DNA of 64,000 nucleotides from Silanimonas sp044377035 (GCF_044377035.1 NZ_JBILJW010000010.1:62001-126000), one strand, 5' to 3'; positions 9,407 through 20,688 are shown, counted from the stretch's first letter. Notes: generated from the sequence alone by a model not told the origin. Made by a program: numbers and translations.

Positions 9407-10839
9407 TGCGCGGACGCCTAAAACACCCCGGTGACCTTTCGCGCGTCTTCAACCGCGTGCACTTCGTCGGTATCGGCGGCGTCGGAATGAGCGGCATCGC
9501 GGAAGTGATGCTGACGCTCGGCTACGCCGTCTCCGGCTCCGATGCCGCCGACAACGCCACGACGCAACGCCTGGCGAAGCTGGGCGCAGCCATCCACCGC
9601 GGCCATCGCGCCGAGCATGTCGGCGACGTCGACGCGCTCGTCGTGTCGAGTGCCATCAAGGCCGACAACCCGGAGCTGATCGAAGCCCGTGCCCGCCGCA
9701 TCCCGGTGGTGCCGCGCGCCGAGATGCTGGCCGAGCTGATGCGCTTCAAGCGCGGCATCGCGATCGCCGGCACGCACGGCAAGACCACAACCACCTCGCT
9801 GGTGGCCAGCGTGCTCAGCGAAGGCGGTCTCGACCCGACCTTCGTGATCGGCGGCAAGCTGCTCTCCGCTGGTGCCAACGCGCGCCTCGGCGGCAGCGAA
9901 TGGCTGGTGGCCGAGGCCGACGAGAGCGACGGCAGCTTCCTGCGCCTGAATCCGCTGGTGGCCGTCGTCACCAACATCGATGCCGACCACCTCGAGAACT
10001 ACGGTGGCGACTTCGAGCGCGTGAAGCAGGCCTTCGATGAATTCCTGCATCGCCTGCCGTTCTACGGCCTCGCCGTGCTGTGCATCGATGATCCCGAAGT
10101 CGCGATGCTCGCCACCCGCACGCCGCGCCACGTGCTTCGCTACGGCTTCGCCCAGAGCGCCGATGTGCGCGCCAGCGAGGTCTCGCAGCAGGGCCAGCAG
10201 ATGCACTTCCTGCTGCATCTTCCGGGCGAGACGCCGACGCCGATGGCGTTGAACCTCCCGGGTCGCCACAACGTCCAGAACGCCTTGGCCGCGGCCGCCA
10301 TCGGCTGGCAGCTCGGCGTTCCCGCCGATGCCATCGCCCGCGCGCTTTCCGCGTTCGAAGGCGTGGGCCGGCGCTTCAACCTCAAGGGCGAGATGGCGCT
10401 GCCGAACGGCGGCAGTGCGCTGCTGGTCGACGATTACGGCCACCATCCGGCCGAGCTGGCTGCAGTCTTCGCCGCCGCCCGCGGCGGCTGGCCGAATCGC
10501 CGCCTCGTCGCCTGCTTCCAGCCCCATCGCTACAGCCGCACGCGCGATCTGTTCGACGACTTCGCCAAGGTGCTCAGCGATGTCGATGGACTCGTGCTCT
10601 GCGACGTCTATCCGGCTGGCGAAGCGCCGATCGCGAACGCCGACGCCAAGTCGCTGGCCCGCGCCATCCGCACCCGCGGCCGCGTCGATCCGGTGCTGGC
10701 CGGCACGGCGAAAGAGCTGCCGGCGATGCTCGGCGACGTTCTGCAGCCGAACGACCTCGTGATCCTGCTCGGTGCCGGCGACATCGGCGCCGTGGCGCAG
10801 CAGCTGGCCGACCGCGGCCTGCCGGAGCGGAGTGCATGA
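9403..10839 (+). CDS. murC: UDP-N-acetylmuramate-L-alanine ligase MurC
   Basis: First Mur ligase, attaching L-Ala to UDP-MurNAc in the cytoplasm. The 478-residue protein has the Rossmann-type N terminus HFVGIGGVGMSGIAEV, the P-loop AGTHGKTTTTSL, and DDYGHHPAE and QPHRYSRT in the C-terminal half, all MurC signatures. Two adjacent ATG codons (9403 and 9406) could start it; the first overlaps the murG stop as ATGA and the second as TGATG. The frame's long upstream extension inside murG is not coding. Confidence 0.97.
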   Translation: MMRGRLKHPGDLSRVFNRVHFVGIGGVGMSGIAEVMLTLGYAVSGSDAADNATTQRLAKLGAAIHRGHRAEHVGDVDALVVSSAIKADNPELIEARARRIPVVPRAEMLAELMRFKRGIAIAGTHGKTTTTSLVASVLSEGGLDPTFVIGGKLLSAGANARLGGSEWLVAEADESDGSFLRLNPLVAVVTNIDADHLENYGGDFERVKQAFDEFLHRLPFYGLAVLCIDDPEVAMLATRTPRHVLRYGFAQSADVRASEVSQQGQQMHFLLHLPGETPTPMALNLPGRHNVQNALAAAAIGWQLGVPADAIARALSAFEGVGRRFNLKGEMALPNGGSALLVDDYGHHPAELAAVFAAARGGWPNRRLVACFQPHRYSRTRDLFDDFAKVLSDVDGLVLCDVYPAGEAPIANADAKSLARAIRTRGRVDPVLAGTAKELPAMLGDVLQPNDLVILLGAGDIGAVAQQLADRGLPERSA

Positions 10840-11822
10840 GCCTCGACGCCGCCAGCCGCGCTGCCGTCGACGCCCTGAAGGCGCGGGTCGCCGCGCTCGC
10901 ACCCGCGGCGTTCGGTCGCGTCGCCGTGCTGATGGGTGGTGAATCGGCGGAGCGCGAGGTTTCGCTGAACTCCGGCGCCAACGTGCTGGCCGCCCTGCAG
11001 GCGCGCGGTGTCGATGCCCACGGTGTCGATGGCTTGGGCGCACTGCTGGCCGCCCTCGGCCGCGGCGAGCGCTTCGATCGGGTGTTCAACATCCTGCACG
11101 GCGGCGACGGCGAGAACGGCGTGCTGCAAGGCGCGCTCGACGCGCTCGGCCTGCCGTACACCGGCCCCGGCGTCCTCGGCAGCGCGCTGACGATGGACAA
11201 GATCCGCACCAAGCAGGTGTGGATGGCCGAAGGCCTGCCGACGGCCCGCTTCGTCCGCATCGCGCCGGGCGCTGACCTTGCGGCGGCGGTGCGTTCGCTG
11301 GGCCTGCCGGTGTTCGTGAAGCCCTCGACGGAAGGCTCGAGCGTCGGCGTGTTCTGCATCGCCAGCGAGGCCGATCTCGCCCCGGCGATCGCTTTCGCCA
11401 GCACGTACGCCGGCGAACTGTTGGCCGAGCAGATGATCACCGGTGGCGAGTTCACCGTGGGCATTCTCGGCGGCATCGCGCTGCCTTCCGTGCGCATCGT
11501 TCCGCCCGGCGAGTGGTACGACTACCACGCCAAGTACATCAGCGACGACACGCAGTACCACTGCCCCGGCCTCGACGGCGATGACGAAGCCGCCATCCGC
11601 GCGCTCGCGCTGGCCGGCTTCCGCGCCGCCGGCTGCACGGGTTGGGGCCGTGTCGACGTGATGCGCCATGCCGATGGCCGCTTCCTGCTGATGGAAGTGA
11701 ACACCGCGCCGGGCATGACCAGCCATTCGCTGGTGCCGAAGGCCGCGCGCGACGTCGGCATCGGCTTCGAAGAGCTCTGCCTCTCCATCCTCGCCCAGAC
11801 GCTGGAGGCCGACCGCGCATGA
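10836..11822 (+). CDS. ddl: D-alanine-D-alanine ligase
   Basis: ATP-grasp enzyme making the D-Ala-D-Ala dipeptide used by MurF. The 328-residue protein has the family motifs VLMGGESAEREVSL, the glycine-rich HGGDGENGVLQG, KPSTEGSSVGV and the metal-binding LMEVNTAPGMT. The location between murC and ftsQ corresponds to ddlB of other proteobacteria. Start and stop both fall in 4-base ATGA overlaps. The first about 20 residues precede the conserved core. Confidence 0.97.
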   Translation: MSLDAASRAAVDALKARVAALAPAAFGRVAVLMGGESAEREVSLNSGANVLAALQARGVDAHGVDGLGALLAALGRGERFDRVFNILHGGDGENGVLQGALDALGLPYTGPGVLGSALTMDKIRTKQVWMAEGLPTARFVRIAPGADLAAAVRSLGLPVFVKPSTEGSSVGVFCIASEADLAPAIAFASTYAGELLAEQMITGGEFTVGILGGIALPSVRIVPPGEWYDYHAKYISDDTQYHCPGLDGDDEAAIRALALAGFRAAGCTGWGRVDVMRHADGRFLLMEVNTAPGMTSHSLVPKAARDVGIGFEELCLSILAQTLEADRA

Positions 11823-12556
11823 CCCGCGTGTGGCGACTGCTGGGTTGGACCTTCGCGCTGCTGCTGCTGGCGATGCCGGTGGTGGCCGTCGTGAACGGCT
11901 GGATCGGCGCCGAGCGCTGGCCGATCCGCACGCTCGCCCTGCAGGCCCCGCTGAAGCTGGTCGACGAAGCCACGCTGCGCTCGACCATCGCCCCCATGGC
12001 GCAGGGCGGCTTCTTCGCCGTCGATCCGGTCGCCATCCGCCAGTCGGTCGCCGCGCTTCCGTGGGTCGATGCCGTCGATGTGCGCAAGCGCTGGCCGGAC
12101 CGCCTCGAAGTCCGGCTCACCGAGCTTCGCCCCTACGCGCATTGGGGCGAGGATCGCCTGCTGTCCGACGACGGCCGGCTCTTCGTCCTCCCGTCCGGCC
12201 TCGCCACGCCGCTGCCGCGCTTCGACGCCGCCGACGGCCGCGTTGCCGAAGTCATCGCCTTCCACCGCGAAGCCCGCCCGGTGCTGGTGCGCGTGGGCAG
12301 CGACATCCGCGAACTGCGGCTGTCCGCGCGCGGCGGCTGGTCGCTCACCACCGTGGACGGCCTGGAGGTCGAACTCGGCCGCAACGACGCCCTGCCGCGC
12401 CTGTCGCGCTTCGCCCGACTGCTGCCCACGCTCGGTCGCGATCCCGCCGGCCGCGTGCTGCAGCGCGCCGACCTCCGCTACACCAATGGCTTCGCCCTGA
12501 CCTGGGGTGAACCCGCCGCGGCCCCCACCGCGCCTCCTGCATCGAGCAACGCATGA
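11819..12556 (+). CDS. ftsQ: Cell division protein FtsQ
   Basis: 245-residue bitopic divisome protein. It has a short cytoplasmic N terminus, one membrane segment at about residues 7-27, and a periplasmic POTRA plus beta domain. The segment ALPWVDAVDVRKRWPDRLEVRLTE (split here: ALPWVDAVDVRKR then WPDRLEVRLTE) is the most conserved part of FtsQ/DivIB. FtsQ bridges FtsA/FtsZ with the FtsB-FtsL complex. The Ala/Pro-rich C-terminal tail is not conserved. ATGA overlaps join it to ddl and ftsA. Confidence 0.95.
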   Translation: MTRVWRLLGWTFALLLLAMPVVAVVNGWIGAERWPIRTLALQAPLKLVDEATLRSTIAPMAQGGFFAVDPVAIRQSVAALPWVDAVDVRKRWPDRLEVRLTELRPYAHWGEDRLLSDDGRLFVLPSGLATPLPRFDAADGRVAEVIAFHREARPVLVRVGSDIRELRLSARGGWSLTTVDGLEVELGRNDALPRLSRFARLLPTLGRDPAGRVLQRADLRYTNGFALTWGEPAAAPTAPPASSNA

Positions 12557-13788
12557 ACCGCAAGAGCGACAAGTCCCTCATCGTCGGCCTCGACATCGGC
12601 ACCTCCAAGGTGACGGCGTTGGTTGGTGAATACGCTCCCGACCAGCCGATCGAAGTGATCGGCATCGGGTCGCACGAATCGCGCGGCATGCGCCGCGGCG
12701 TCGTCGTCGACATCGAATCCACGGTGCAGTCGATCCAGCGCGCCATCGAGGAAGCCGACGTGATGGCCGGCTGCGAGATCCGCTCGGTCTACGCTTCGAT
12801 CGCTGGCAGCCACATCCAGTGCCGCAATTCCAACGGCGTGGTGCCGATCGCCTCGGGCGAAGTCAGCTACGCCGACCTCGACCGCGTGCTCGAAGCGGCC
12901 CGCGCCGTCGCAGTGCCGGCGGACCAGCGCATCCTCCATGCCATCCCGCAGGAGTACATCGTCGACGGTTCGCAGGAAGGCATCCGCAACCCGGTCGGCA
13001 TGTCCGGCGTGCGCCTCGAAGTGCGCGCCCACCTGATCACCGGTGCCACCGCCGCGGCCGCCAACATCAGCAAGTGCATCCAGCGCTGCGGCCTCTCGGT
13101 CGACGACCTCATCCTGTCCTCGCTGGCCTCGAGCACCGCCGTGCTCACTGCCGACGAGAAGGAACTCGGCGTCGTGCTGGTCGACATCGGCGCGGGCACC
13201 ACCGACATCAATGTGTTCGTGCAGGGCGCCATCCGCCATTCGGCCTGCCTGCCGATCGCCGGCGACCAGATCACCAACGACATCGCCCACCTGCTGCGCA
13301 CGCCCACGCCCGAGGCTGAGCAGATCAAGGTGCGCTACGCCTGCGCGCTCGCCCAGCTCGCTGGCCGCGAGGAGACCATTCAAGTGCCCAGCGTCGGCGA
13401 TCGCGCGCCGCGCCGCCTCGCCCGGCAGGCGCTCGCCGAAGCGGTGCAGAACCGCTACGAGGAGATCTTCGAGATGGTGCAGGCGGAACTCCGCCGCGCC
13501 GGCTACGAGGAGCTGGTGCGCGCCGGCATGGTGCTCACCGGCGGCAGCGCCCGCATGGAAGGCGTGGTCGAGCTGGCTGAGGAGATGCTGCACATGCCCG
13601 TGCGCGTCGGCATTCCGCAGCACGTCACCGGCCTCGGCGAAGTCATCAACAACCCGGTCCACGCCACCGGCGTGGGCCTGCTGCTCTGGGGGCGCTCGCT
13701 CGAAGCGGGCCCCCGCCCCAGCCTCAACGCCGGCAAGGCCGGCGTCGCTTTCACGCGCTTCCGGAACTGGTTCCGGGGCGCGTTCTGA
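12553..13788 (+). CDS. ftsA: Cell division protein FtsA
   Basis: Actin-like ATPase that tethers FtsZ filaments to the inner membrane. The 411-residue protein has the phosphate-1 loop VGLDIGTSKVTALVGE, phosphate-2 VDIGAGTTDINVF and the adenosine motif LTGGSARMEGV. The C terminus ends in an amphipathic stretch rich in Phe, Trp and Arg (FTRFRNWFRGAF), the expected membrane-targeting helix. It starts in an ATGA overlap with ftsQ; a 62-base gap separates it from ftsZ. Confidence 0.97.
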   Translation: MNRKSDKSLIVGLDIGTSKVTALVGEYAPDQPIEVIGIGSHESRGMRRGVVVDIESTVQSIQRAIEEADVMAGCEIRSVYASIAGSHIQCRNSNGVVPIASGEVSYADLDRVLEAARAVAVPADQRILHAIPQEYIVDGSQEGIRNPVGMSGVRLEVRAHLITGATAAAANISKCIQRCGLSVDDLILSSLASSTAVLTADEKELGVVLVDIGAGTTDINVFVQGAIRHSACLPIAGDQITNDIAHLLRTPTPEAEQIKVRYACALAQLAGREETIQVPSVGDRAPRRLARQALAEAVQNRYEEIFEMVQAELRRAGYEELVRAGMVLTGGSARMEGVVELAEEMLHMPVRVGIPQHVTGLGEVINNPVHATGVGLLLWGRSLEAGPRPSLNAGKAGVAFTRFRNWFRGAF

Positions 13789-13789
13789 C

Positions 13790-13809
13790 CGTCGGCCCCC
13801 CGACGTTTT
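13790..13809 (+). terminator. Small hairpin with T run between ftsA and ftsZ
   Basis: Two bases after the ftsA stop, CGTCGG pairs with CCGACG around a CCCC loop and is followed directly by TTTT. The stem is only 6 bp but all G/C except one A-T pair. It is the only such element inside the otherwise overlapping dcw cluster and could act as a weak terminator, attenuator or RNA-processing barrier. Confidence 0.4.
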
Positions 13810-13850
13810 CCCACCAAGAAGAAACACCCCCGAGACGAGAGGACGAGACC

Positions 13851-15101
13851 ATGGCGCAGTTTGAACTCATCGAGAAGTTGGCTCCGAACGCAGTGATCAA
13901 GGTCATCGGCGTGGGCGGCGGCGGCGGCAACGCCGTGGCGCACATGGTCAATGCCAACGTGGACGGCGTGGAATTCGTCGTCGCCAACACGGATTCGCAG
14001 GCCATCAAGAACGTCGGCGCGAAGCTGCACCTGCAGCTCGGCGCCAACGTGACCAAGGGCCTCGGCGCCGGCGCGAACCCGGAAGTCGGCCGCCAGGCCG
14101 CGCTGGAGGACCGCGAGCGCATCATGAATGCCCTCGAAGGCGCCGACATGGTGTTCATCACCGCCGGCATGGGTGGCGGCACCGGCACGGGCGCCGCCCC
14201 GGTCGTGGCCCAGCTCGCGAAGGAGATGGGCATCCTCACCGTCGCCGTCATCACCAAGCCCTTCCCGTTCGAAGGCCGGCGCCGCATGCAGGTGGCGCTG
14301 AAGGGCATCGAGGAGCTGGCCAGCCACTGCGATTCGCTGATCACCATCCCGAACGAGAAGCTGATCACCGTGCTCGGCCGTGACGCCACCATGGTGCAGG
14401 CCTTCCGCGCCGCCAATGACGTGCTCCTCGGCGCCGTGCAGGGCATCGCCGACCTGATCGTCCGTCCGGGCCTGATCAACGTCGACTTCGCCGACGTGCG
14501 CACCGTGATGAGCGAGATGGGCCTGGCCATGATGGGCACCGGAACCGCTCGCGGCGACGACCGCGCCCAGGCCGCCGCCGAGGCCGCCATCAGCAACCCG
14601 CTGCTCGACGAGGTCAACCTCGCCGGCGCCTGCGGCGTGCTGGTCAACATCACCGCCGGCCCGAACTTCACCATGCGCGAGTTCGACGAAGTCGGCCGCA
14701 CTATCGAGGAGTTCGCCTCGGAAGACGCCACCGTCGTGCTCGGCACGGTGCTCGATCCGGACATGCAGGACGACGTCCGCGTCACCGTGGTGGCCACCGG
14801 CCTCAACCGCGGCGTCCAGGCCGGCCGCCTGCCGAACCGCGACAGCCACCGCGAGCTGGCCCGCGCCGTCGAGCGCGAAGTGGCCCGCCCGAAGGTGCAG
14901 CTGATCCGCAACGGCAGCACCGGCCTGGCCGAGTACGCCGACGCCGTGGCCCCGGCCGCGACCGGCCGTGACAGCGGCAGCTTCGCGGGTGGCCTGCGCG
15001 GCCGCTCGGCGGACGTGGCTGGCCCGACGGCGCTTTCCGACCTGCCGGCCGACCAGGCCTACCTGGACATCCCGGCCTTCCTGCGCCGCCAGGCCGACTG
15101 A
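13851..15101 (+). CDS. ftsZ: Cell division GTPase FtsZ
   Basis: Tubulin-like GTPase forming the Z ring. In the 416-residue protein the nucleotide-binding loop GVGGGGGNAV lies near residue 20, the tubulin signature GGGTGTG at 108-114, and the C-terminal conserved peptide YLDIPAFLRRQAD, which binds FtsA and ZipA, ends the protein after a variable linker. The start is preceded by a purine-rich GAGAGGACGAG ribosome-binding region. It has its own 62-base leader, unlike the overlapping genes before it. Confidence 0.98.
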   Translation: MAQFELIEKLAPNAVIKVIGVGGGGGNAVAHMVNANVDGVEFVVANTDSQAIKNVGAKLHLQLGANVTKGLGAGANPEVGRQAALEDRERIMNALEGADMVFITAGMGGGTGTGAAPVVAQLAKEMGILTVAVITKPFPFEGRRRMQVALKGIEELASHCDSLITIPNEKLITVLGRDATMVQAFRAANDVLLGAVQGIADLIVRPGLINVDFADVRTVMSEMGLAMMGTGTARGDDRAQAAAEAAISNPLLDEVNLAGACGVLVNITAGPNFTMREFDEVGRTIEEFASEDATVVLGTVLDPDMQDDVRVTVVATGLNRGVQAGRLPNRDSHRELARAVEREVARPKVQLIRNGSTGLAEYADAVAPAATGRDSGSFAGGLRGRSADVAGPTALSDLPADQAYLDIPAFLRRQAD

Positions 15102-15124
15102 AACCCGGTCCCGGCCGAAGTAGA

Positions 15125-15142
15125 CGGAGCCGGAGGGCTCCG
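15125..15142 (+). terminator. Hairpin downstream of ftsZ (first)
   Basis: CGGAGCC, a GGAG loop and GGCTCCG form a perfect 7-bp stem 23 bases after the ftsZ stop. There is no T run, so it may stabilise the ftsZ mRNA 3' end or help termination together with the second hairpin that follows. Confidence 0.4.
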
Positions 15143-15176
15143 GGCCGGGGACTGCTCGTCTCAGTCGCCGGCTGGA

Positions 15177-15209
15177 CAACAGGCGGGCAGGGGGCTGCCC
15201 GCTCTGTTG
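15177..15209 (+). terminator. Long hairpin between ftsZ and lpxC (second)
   Basis: GCGGGCAG and CTGCCCGC form a perfect 8-bp stem around a GGGG loop, and CAACA/TGTTG extend it on the outside with a small internal mismatch. It sits just upstream of a TTGACA-like element. It is probably the main 3' boundary of the dcw transcript, although no uninterrupted T run follows. Confidence 0.5.
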
Positions 15210-15214
15210 CAGAT

Positions 15215-15243
15215 TTGACACGGAGAAGTTCAGTTTTTAAGGT
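15215..15243 (+). promoter_or_regulatory. Candidate sigma-70 promoter for lpxC
   Basis: A perfect TTGACA is followed after 17 bases by TAAGGT, a weak match to TATAAT. It lies about 70-95 bases before the lpxC start and immediately after the hairpin that ends the ftsZ region. A second possible -10 (TAATGT, preceded by TGC) lies nearer the gene at about 15265. The perfect -35 is the main support; the -10 assignment is uncertain. Confidence 0.35.
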
Positions 15244-15311
15244 TTCGTTAAAGCAGGGGCGTGCTAATGTGCGCGCCCTACCGTGTCAACCCCCTCGGGG
15301 ATCCTGACGAT

Positions 15312-16223
15312 ATGTTCAAGCAGCGCACCCTCAAGAACGTCATCCGCGCCACCGGCGTCGGTCTGCACAGCGGCGAGAAGGTCTACATGACCCTCCGCCC
15401 GGCGGCCGTCGACACCGGGATCGTGTTCCGCCGCGTCGATTTCGACCAGCCGGTCGAGATCCAGGCGACGGCGCTGGCCGTGGGCGACACCTCGCTCTGC
15501 ACCGCGCTGGTCAAGGACCAGGTCCGCGTCATGACGATCGAGCACCTGCTCTCGGCCATGGCCGGCCTCGGCATCGACAACGCCTACGTCGACCTGTCCA
15601 CGGCCGAAGTGCCGATCATGGACGGCTCGGCCGGCCCCTTCGTGTTCCTGCTGCAGTCGGCGGGCATCGAAGAGCAGAACGCCGCCAAGCGCTTCATCCG
15701 CATCAAGAAGCCGATCCTCGTCGAGGACGGCGACAAGTGGGCCCGCTTCGAGCCGTTCGAAGGCTTCAAGGTCGGCTTCACCATCGATTTCCAACACCCG
15801 GCCTTCCGCCGCTCGACCTCGAGCGCCGAGATCGATTTCTCGACGACCTCCTTCGTCAAGGAAGTCAGCCGCGCCCGCACCTTCGGTTTCATGCGGGACA
15901 TCGAGTACCTGCGCGAGCGCAACCTGGCGCTGGGCGGCTCGATGGACAACGCCATCGTGCTCGACGACTACCGCGTGCTCAACGACGACGGCCTCCGCTA
16001 CGAGGACGAGTTCGTGAAGCACAAGATCCTCGACGCGATCGGCGACCTGTACCTGCTGGGCCACAGCCTGATCGGCGCGTTCTACGGCCACAAGTCGGGC
16101 CACGCGCTCAACAACCGCCTGCTGCGCACCCTGCTGGCCGACAAGTCGGCTTGGGAAGAGGTGACCTTCAGCGACCCGGCGAAGTCGCCGATCTCCTACG
16201 CGAGCCCGGCCGCGGCGGTCTGA
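15312..16223 (+). CDS. lpxC: UDP-3-O-acyl-N-acetylglucosamine deacetylase LpxC
   Basis: Zinc enzyme catalysing the first committed step of lipid A synthesis. In the 303-residue protein the zinc ligands and catalytic residues are in place: Glu77-His78 in TIEHLLSA, His237 and Asp241 in HKILDAIGD, and His264 in KSGHALNN. The start ATG is chosen because MFKQRTLKNVIRATGVGLHSG (19 of these residues typical) matches the usual LpxC N terminus; the frame extends 17 codons upstream without family similarity. It follows ftsZ as in most gammaproteobacteria. Confidence 0.97.
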   Translation: MFKQRTLKNVIRATGVGLHSGEKVYMTLRPAAVDTGIVFRRVDFDQPVEIQATALAVGDTSLCTALVKDQVRVMTIEHLLSAMAGLGIDNAYVDLSTAEVPIMDGSAGPFVFLLQSAGIEEQNAAKRFIRIKKPILVEDGDKWARFEPFEGFKVGFTIDFQHPAFRRSTSSAEIDFSTTSFVKEVSRARTFGFMRDIEYLRERNLALGGSMDNAIVLDDYRVLNDDGLRYEDEFVKHKILDAIGDLYLLGHSLIGAFYGHKSGHALNNRLLRTLLADKSAWEEVTFSDPAKSPISYASPAAAV

Positions 16224-16267
16224 TCGCCCCGTCCATCGACAGGGATGCCGCGCGAAGCGTGCTCCCC

Positions 16268-16280
16268 GTCACAAAGTGAC
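16268..16280. repeat. Palindrome GTCACAAAGTGAC, copy 1
   Basis: A perfect 5-bp inverted repeat around AAA, 45 bases after the lpxC stop. The same 13 bases occur once more in the window between pilA and pilR (29571-29583). Function is not known. Confidence 0.5.
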
Positions 16281-16282
16281 CT

Positions 16283-16311
16283 GAAGCCCGTCGGTGACCC
16301 CGGCGGGCTTC
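16283..16311. terminator. Hairpin between convergent lpxC and dciA
   Basis: GAAGCCCG and CGGGCTTC form a perfect 8-bp stem with a 13-base loop, placed between the lpxC stop and the end of the oppositely oriented dciA gene. No T run follows on the plus strand. A bidirectional terminator role is likely from position alone. Confidence 0.5.
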
Positions 16312-16339
16312 GTCGTTCCGGGGCCCGCTTCACCGTTCG

Positions 16340-16867
16340 TTAGCGGCTTTTTAACGACCCGTCCGTAGACTCCGGGTTCCCGACCGAAAGGCCGGGGGTC
16401 CGGCCGCTCGCGGCCAGGCGCAGGAGCTGGGCCTTGAGATCGGGGTCCGCAACGGATTGGGCGGCAGCTTCGAGCGTGGCTCGGGCTTTCGCCGAGAGCG
16501 GTGCCCCCGGGCGTTCCGGCAACGGCGCGTCAGGCGGCACCACCTTGAGGGTCACCGACCGGGCTTCGATGCCGGCCGCGTCGGCCGCCGCCAGCAACAG
16601 GGCGGTGTCCATGCGCAGCCGGGCCTTCCAAGCCGGGGAGGGGACCACCACCACCATGGTTCCGCGGTCGACGTTCGCCAGGCGCACCTGCCCGGCCAGC
16701 GCTGGCGGCAGATGGCGGCGGAAACGCTGGTCGGCGGCGTCCAGCCACTGGGCGCGGGCGATCACCGAGGCGAGGTCGCCTTCCGCGACCCACTGGCCAG
16801 CCGGCCGGGGGGCGCTGGAGGCCCCCGGCGCCGGTTCCGACGCGTTGCGATTTTTGGATCGAAGCAT
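16340..16867 (-). CDS. dciA: DciA-like (DUF721) replicative helicase loader
   Basis: 175-residue protein with a DUF721 domain in its central part: LASVIARAQWLDAADQRF, then HLPPALAGQVRLANV and VVVVPSPAWKARLRM. DUF721 proteins (DciA) are the ancestral loaders of the replicative helicase DnaB in bacteria that lack DnaC/DnaI-type loaders. The N terminus is basic and Pro/Ala-rich, and the C-terminal 50 residues look disordered. The chosen ATG overlaps the start of the divergent M23 gene; ATGs at 16876 and 16879 are alternatives. The lpxC-dciA-M23-secA order is common in Xanthomonadales. Confidence 0.85.
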   Translation of the reverse strand: MLRSKNRNASEPAPGASSAPRPAGQWVAEGDLASVIARAQWLDAADQRFRRHLPPALAGQVRLANVDRGTMVVVVPSPAWKARLRMDTALLLAAADAAGIEARSVTLKVVPPDAPLPERPGAPLSAKARATLEAAAQSVADPDLKAQLLRLAASGRTPGLSVGNPESTDGSLKSR

Positions 16868-17774
16868 GCTCAACATCATCGTCGTTTCCCGCAGCCTGCG
16901 CGCGCCCTGGACCTTCAGCCTGGAGTCCCGGCGCAACCGCTGGATGCTCGCGGGCGGCGCCACGGCGGTCGTCGCGGCCATCGGGTTGCTCGGCGCCGGC
17001 ATCGGCCACTGGGTGGCAGGCACCGATGCGGCCCTCGAGCCGCTGCGTGCCGAAGTGCAGGCGAGCCGCGCCGCCGTCGACGATGCGCGCGAAGCCGCGC
17101 AGCGCGACGTCAATGCTATGGCCGCCAAGCTCGGCGAGCTGCAGGCGCAGGCCAACCGCCTCAATGCCCTCGGCCATCGCCTCACGGCCATGGGCCAGCT
17201 CAAGGACGGCGAATTCGACTTCAGCGAGCGCCCGGCGATGGGCGGCCCCGAGAACCCGGGCCAGCCGCAGGACGTGGCCGTCGTGCTCGGTTCGGTGGAA
17301 TCCCAGTTCGCCCAGGCGGAAAAGCAGCTCGACGTGCTCGGCGCCCTGCTCGAAGGCCAGGAGCTGGCCGACGCCTCGCGCCCCAGCCGCGCCCCGGCGC
17401 CGGGCTACATCTCCTCCGGCTTCGGCACCCGCGCCGACCCCTTCACCGGCGGCCGCGACCACCACCTCGGCGTCGATTTCGATGCGAACTACGGTGATCC
17501 AGTGAAGGCGGCAGGCAACGGCATCGTCAGCTTCGCCGGCTGGAAAAGCGGCTATGGCAACACCGTCATCGTCGACCACGGCGACGGCTACCAGACGCTC
17601 TACGGCCACAACCAGCGGAACCTCGTGCGGGTCGGCGATGTCGTCCGCGCGGGCCAGGAAGTGGCGAAGGTCGGTTCGACCGGCCGCTCCACCGGCGCCC
17701 ACCTGCACTTCGAAGTGCACGTCAACGGCCGTCCGGTGAATCCGATGGCCTACCTGGAGCGTATCCGCGGCTGA
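16866..17774 (+). CDS. Membrane-anchored M23 family metallopeptidase (LytM domain)
   Basis: 302-residue envelope protein. It has one membrane segment at about residues 27-50, a coiled-coil region (about 55-110), a linker, and a C-terminal LytM/M23 zinc peptidase domain (about 178-297). The metal and catalytic residues are present: His200 and Asp204 in HHLGVDFD, and His279 and His281 in HLHFEVHVNG, so it should be an active peptidoglycan endopeptidase rather than a degenerate activator such as EnvC. It faces the periplasm, between cell-wall genes and secA. Its ATG shares bases with the dciA start codon on the other strand. Confidence 0.93.
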   Translation: MLNIIVVSRSLRAPWTFSLESRRNRWMLAGGATAVVAAIGLLGAGIGHWVAGTDAALEPLRAEVQASRAAVDDAREAAQRDVNAMAAKLGELQAQANRLNALGHRLTAMGQLKDGEFDFSERPAMGGPENPGQPQDVAVVLGSVESQFAQAEKQLDVLGALLEGQELADASRPSRAPAPGYISSGFGTRADPFTGGRDHHLGVDFDANYGDPVKAAGNGIVSFAGWKSGYGNTVIVDHGDGYQTLYGHNQRNLVRVGDVVRAGQEVAKVGSTGRSTGAHLHFEVHVNGRPVNPMAYLERIRG

Positions 17775-17805
17775 TGCCGCGCCGCGGCGGGCCCCCGGCG
17801 CCCGC

Positions 17806-17838
17806 TTGATTTCGGCCTCCTCCGCCACCAGCTAGAAT
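17806..17838 (+). promoter_or_regulatory. Possible -10 element (TAGAAT) for secA
   Basis: TAGAAT (17833-17838) matches five of six bases of the sigma-70 -10 box, 74 bases before the secA ATG. The nearest TTGA-type -35 (TTGATT at 17806) is 21 bases upstream, too far for an ideal promoter, so only the -10 is reasonably supported. Confidence 0.25.
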
Positions 17839-17912
17839 GCGCGGCTGCCCTCCGGCGGCCGCTTCCGTTTAGCGCGGCCTATGGCGCGCCCCCATTCCGC
17901 AAAGACCCGTCC

Positions 17913-20660
<2,748 letters not shown>

Positions 20661-20688
20661 GCGCGGGCCGTCGCCCGCCCGCCGGGTG

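Noticed and set aside
17775..17912. Possible secM-like arrest peptide upstream of secA
   Set aside because: The 138-base gap holds no open frame with a ribosome-binding site or an arrest-type C terminus.
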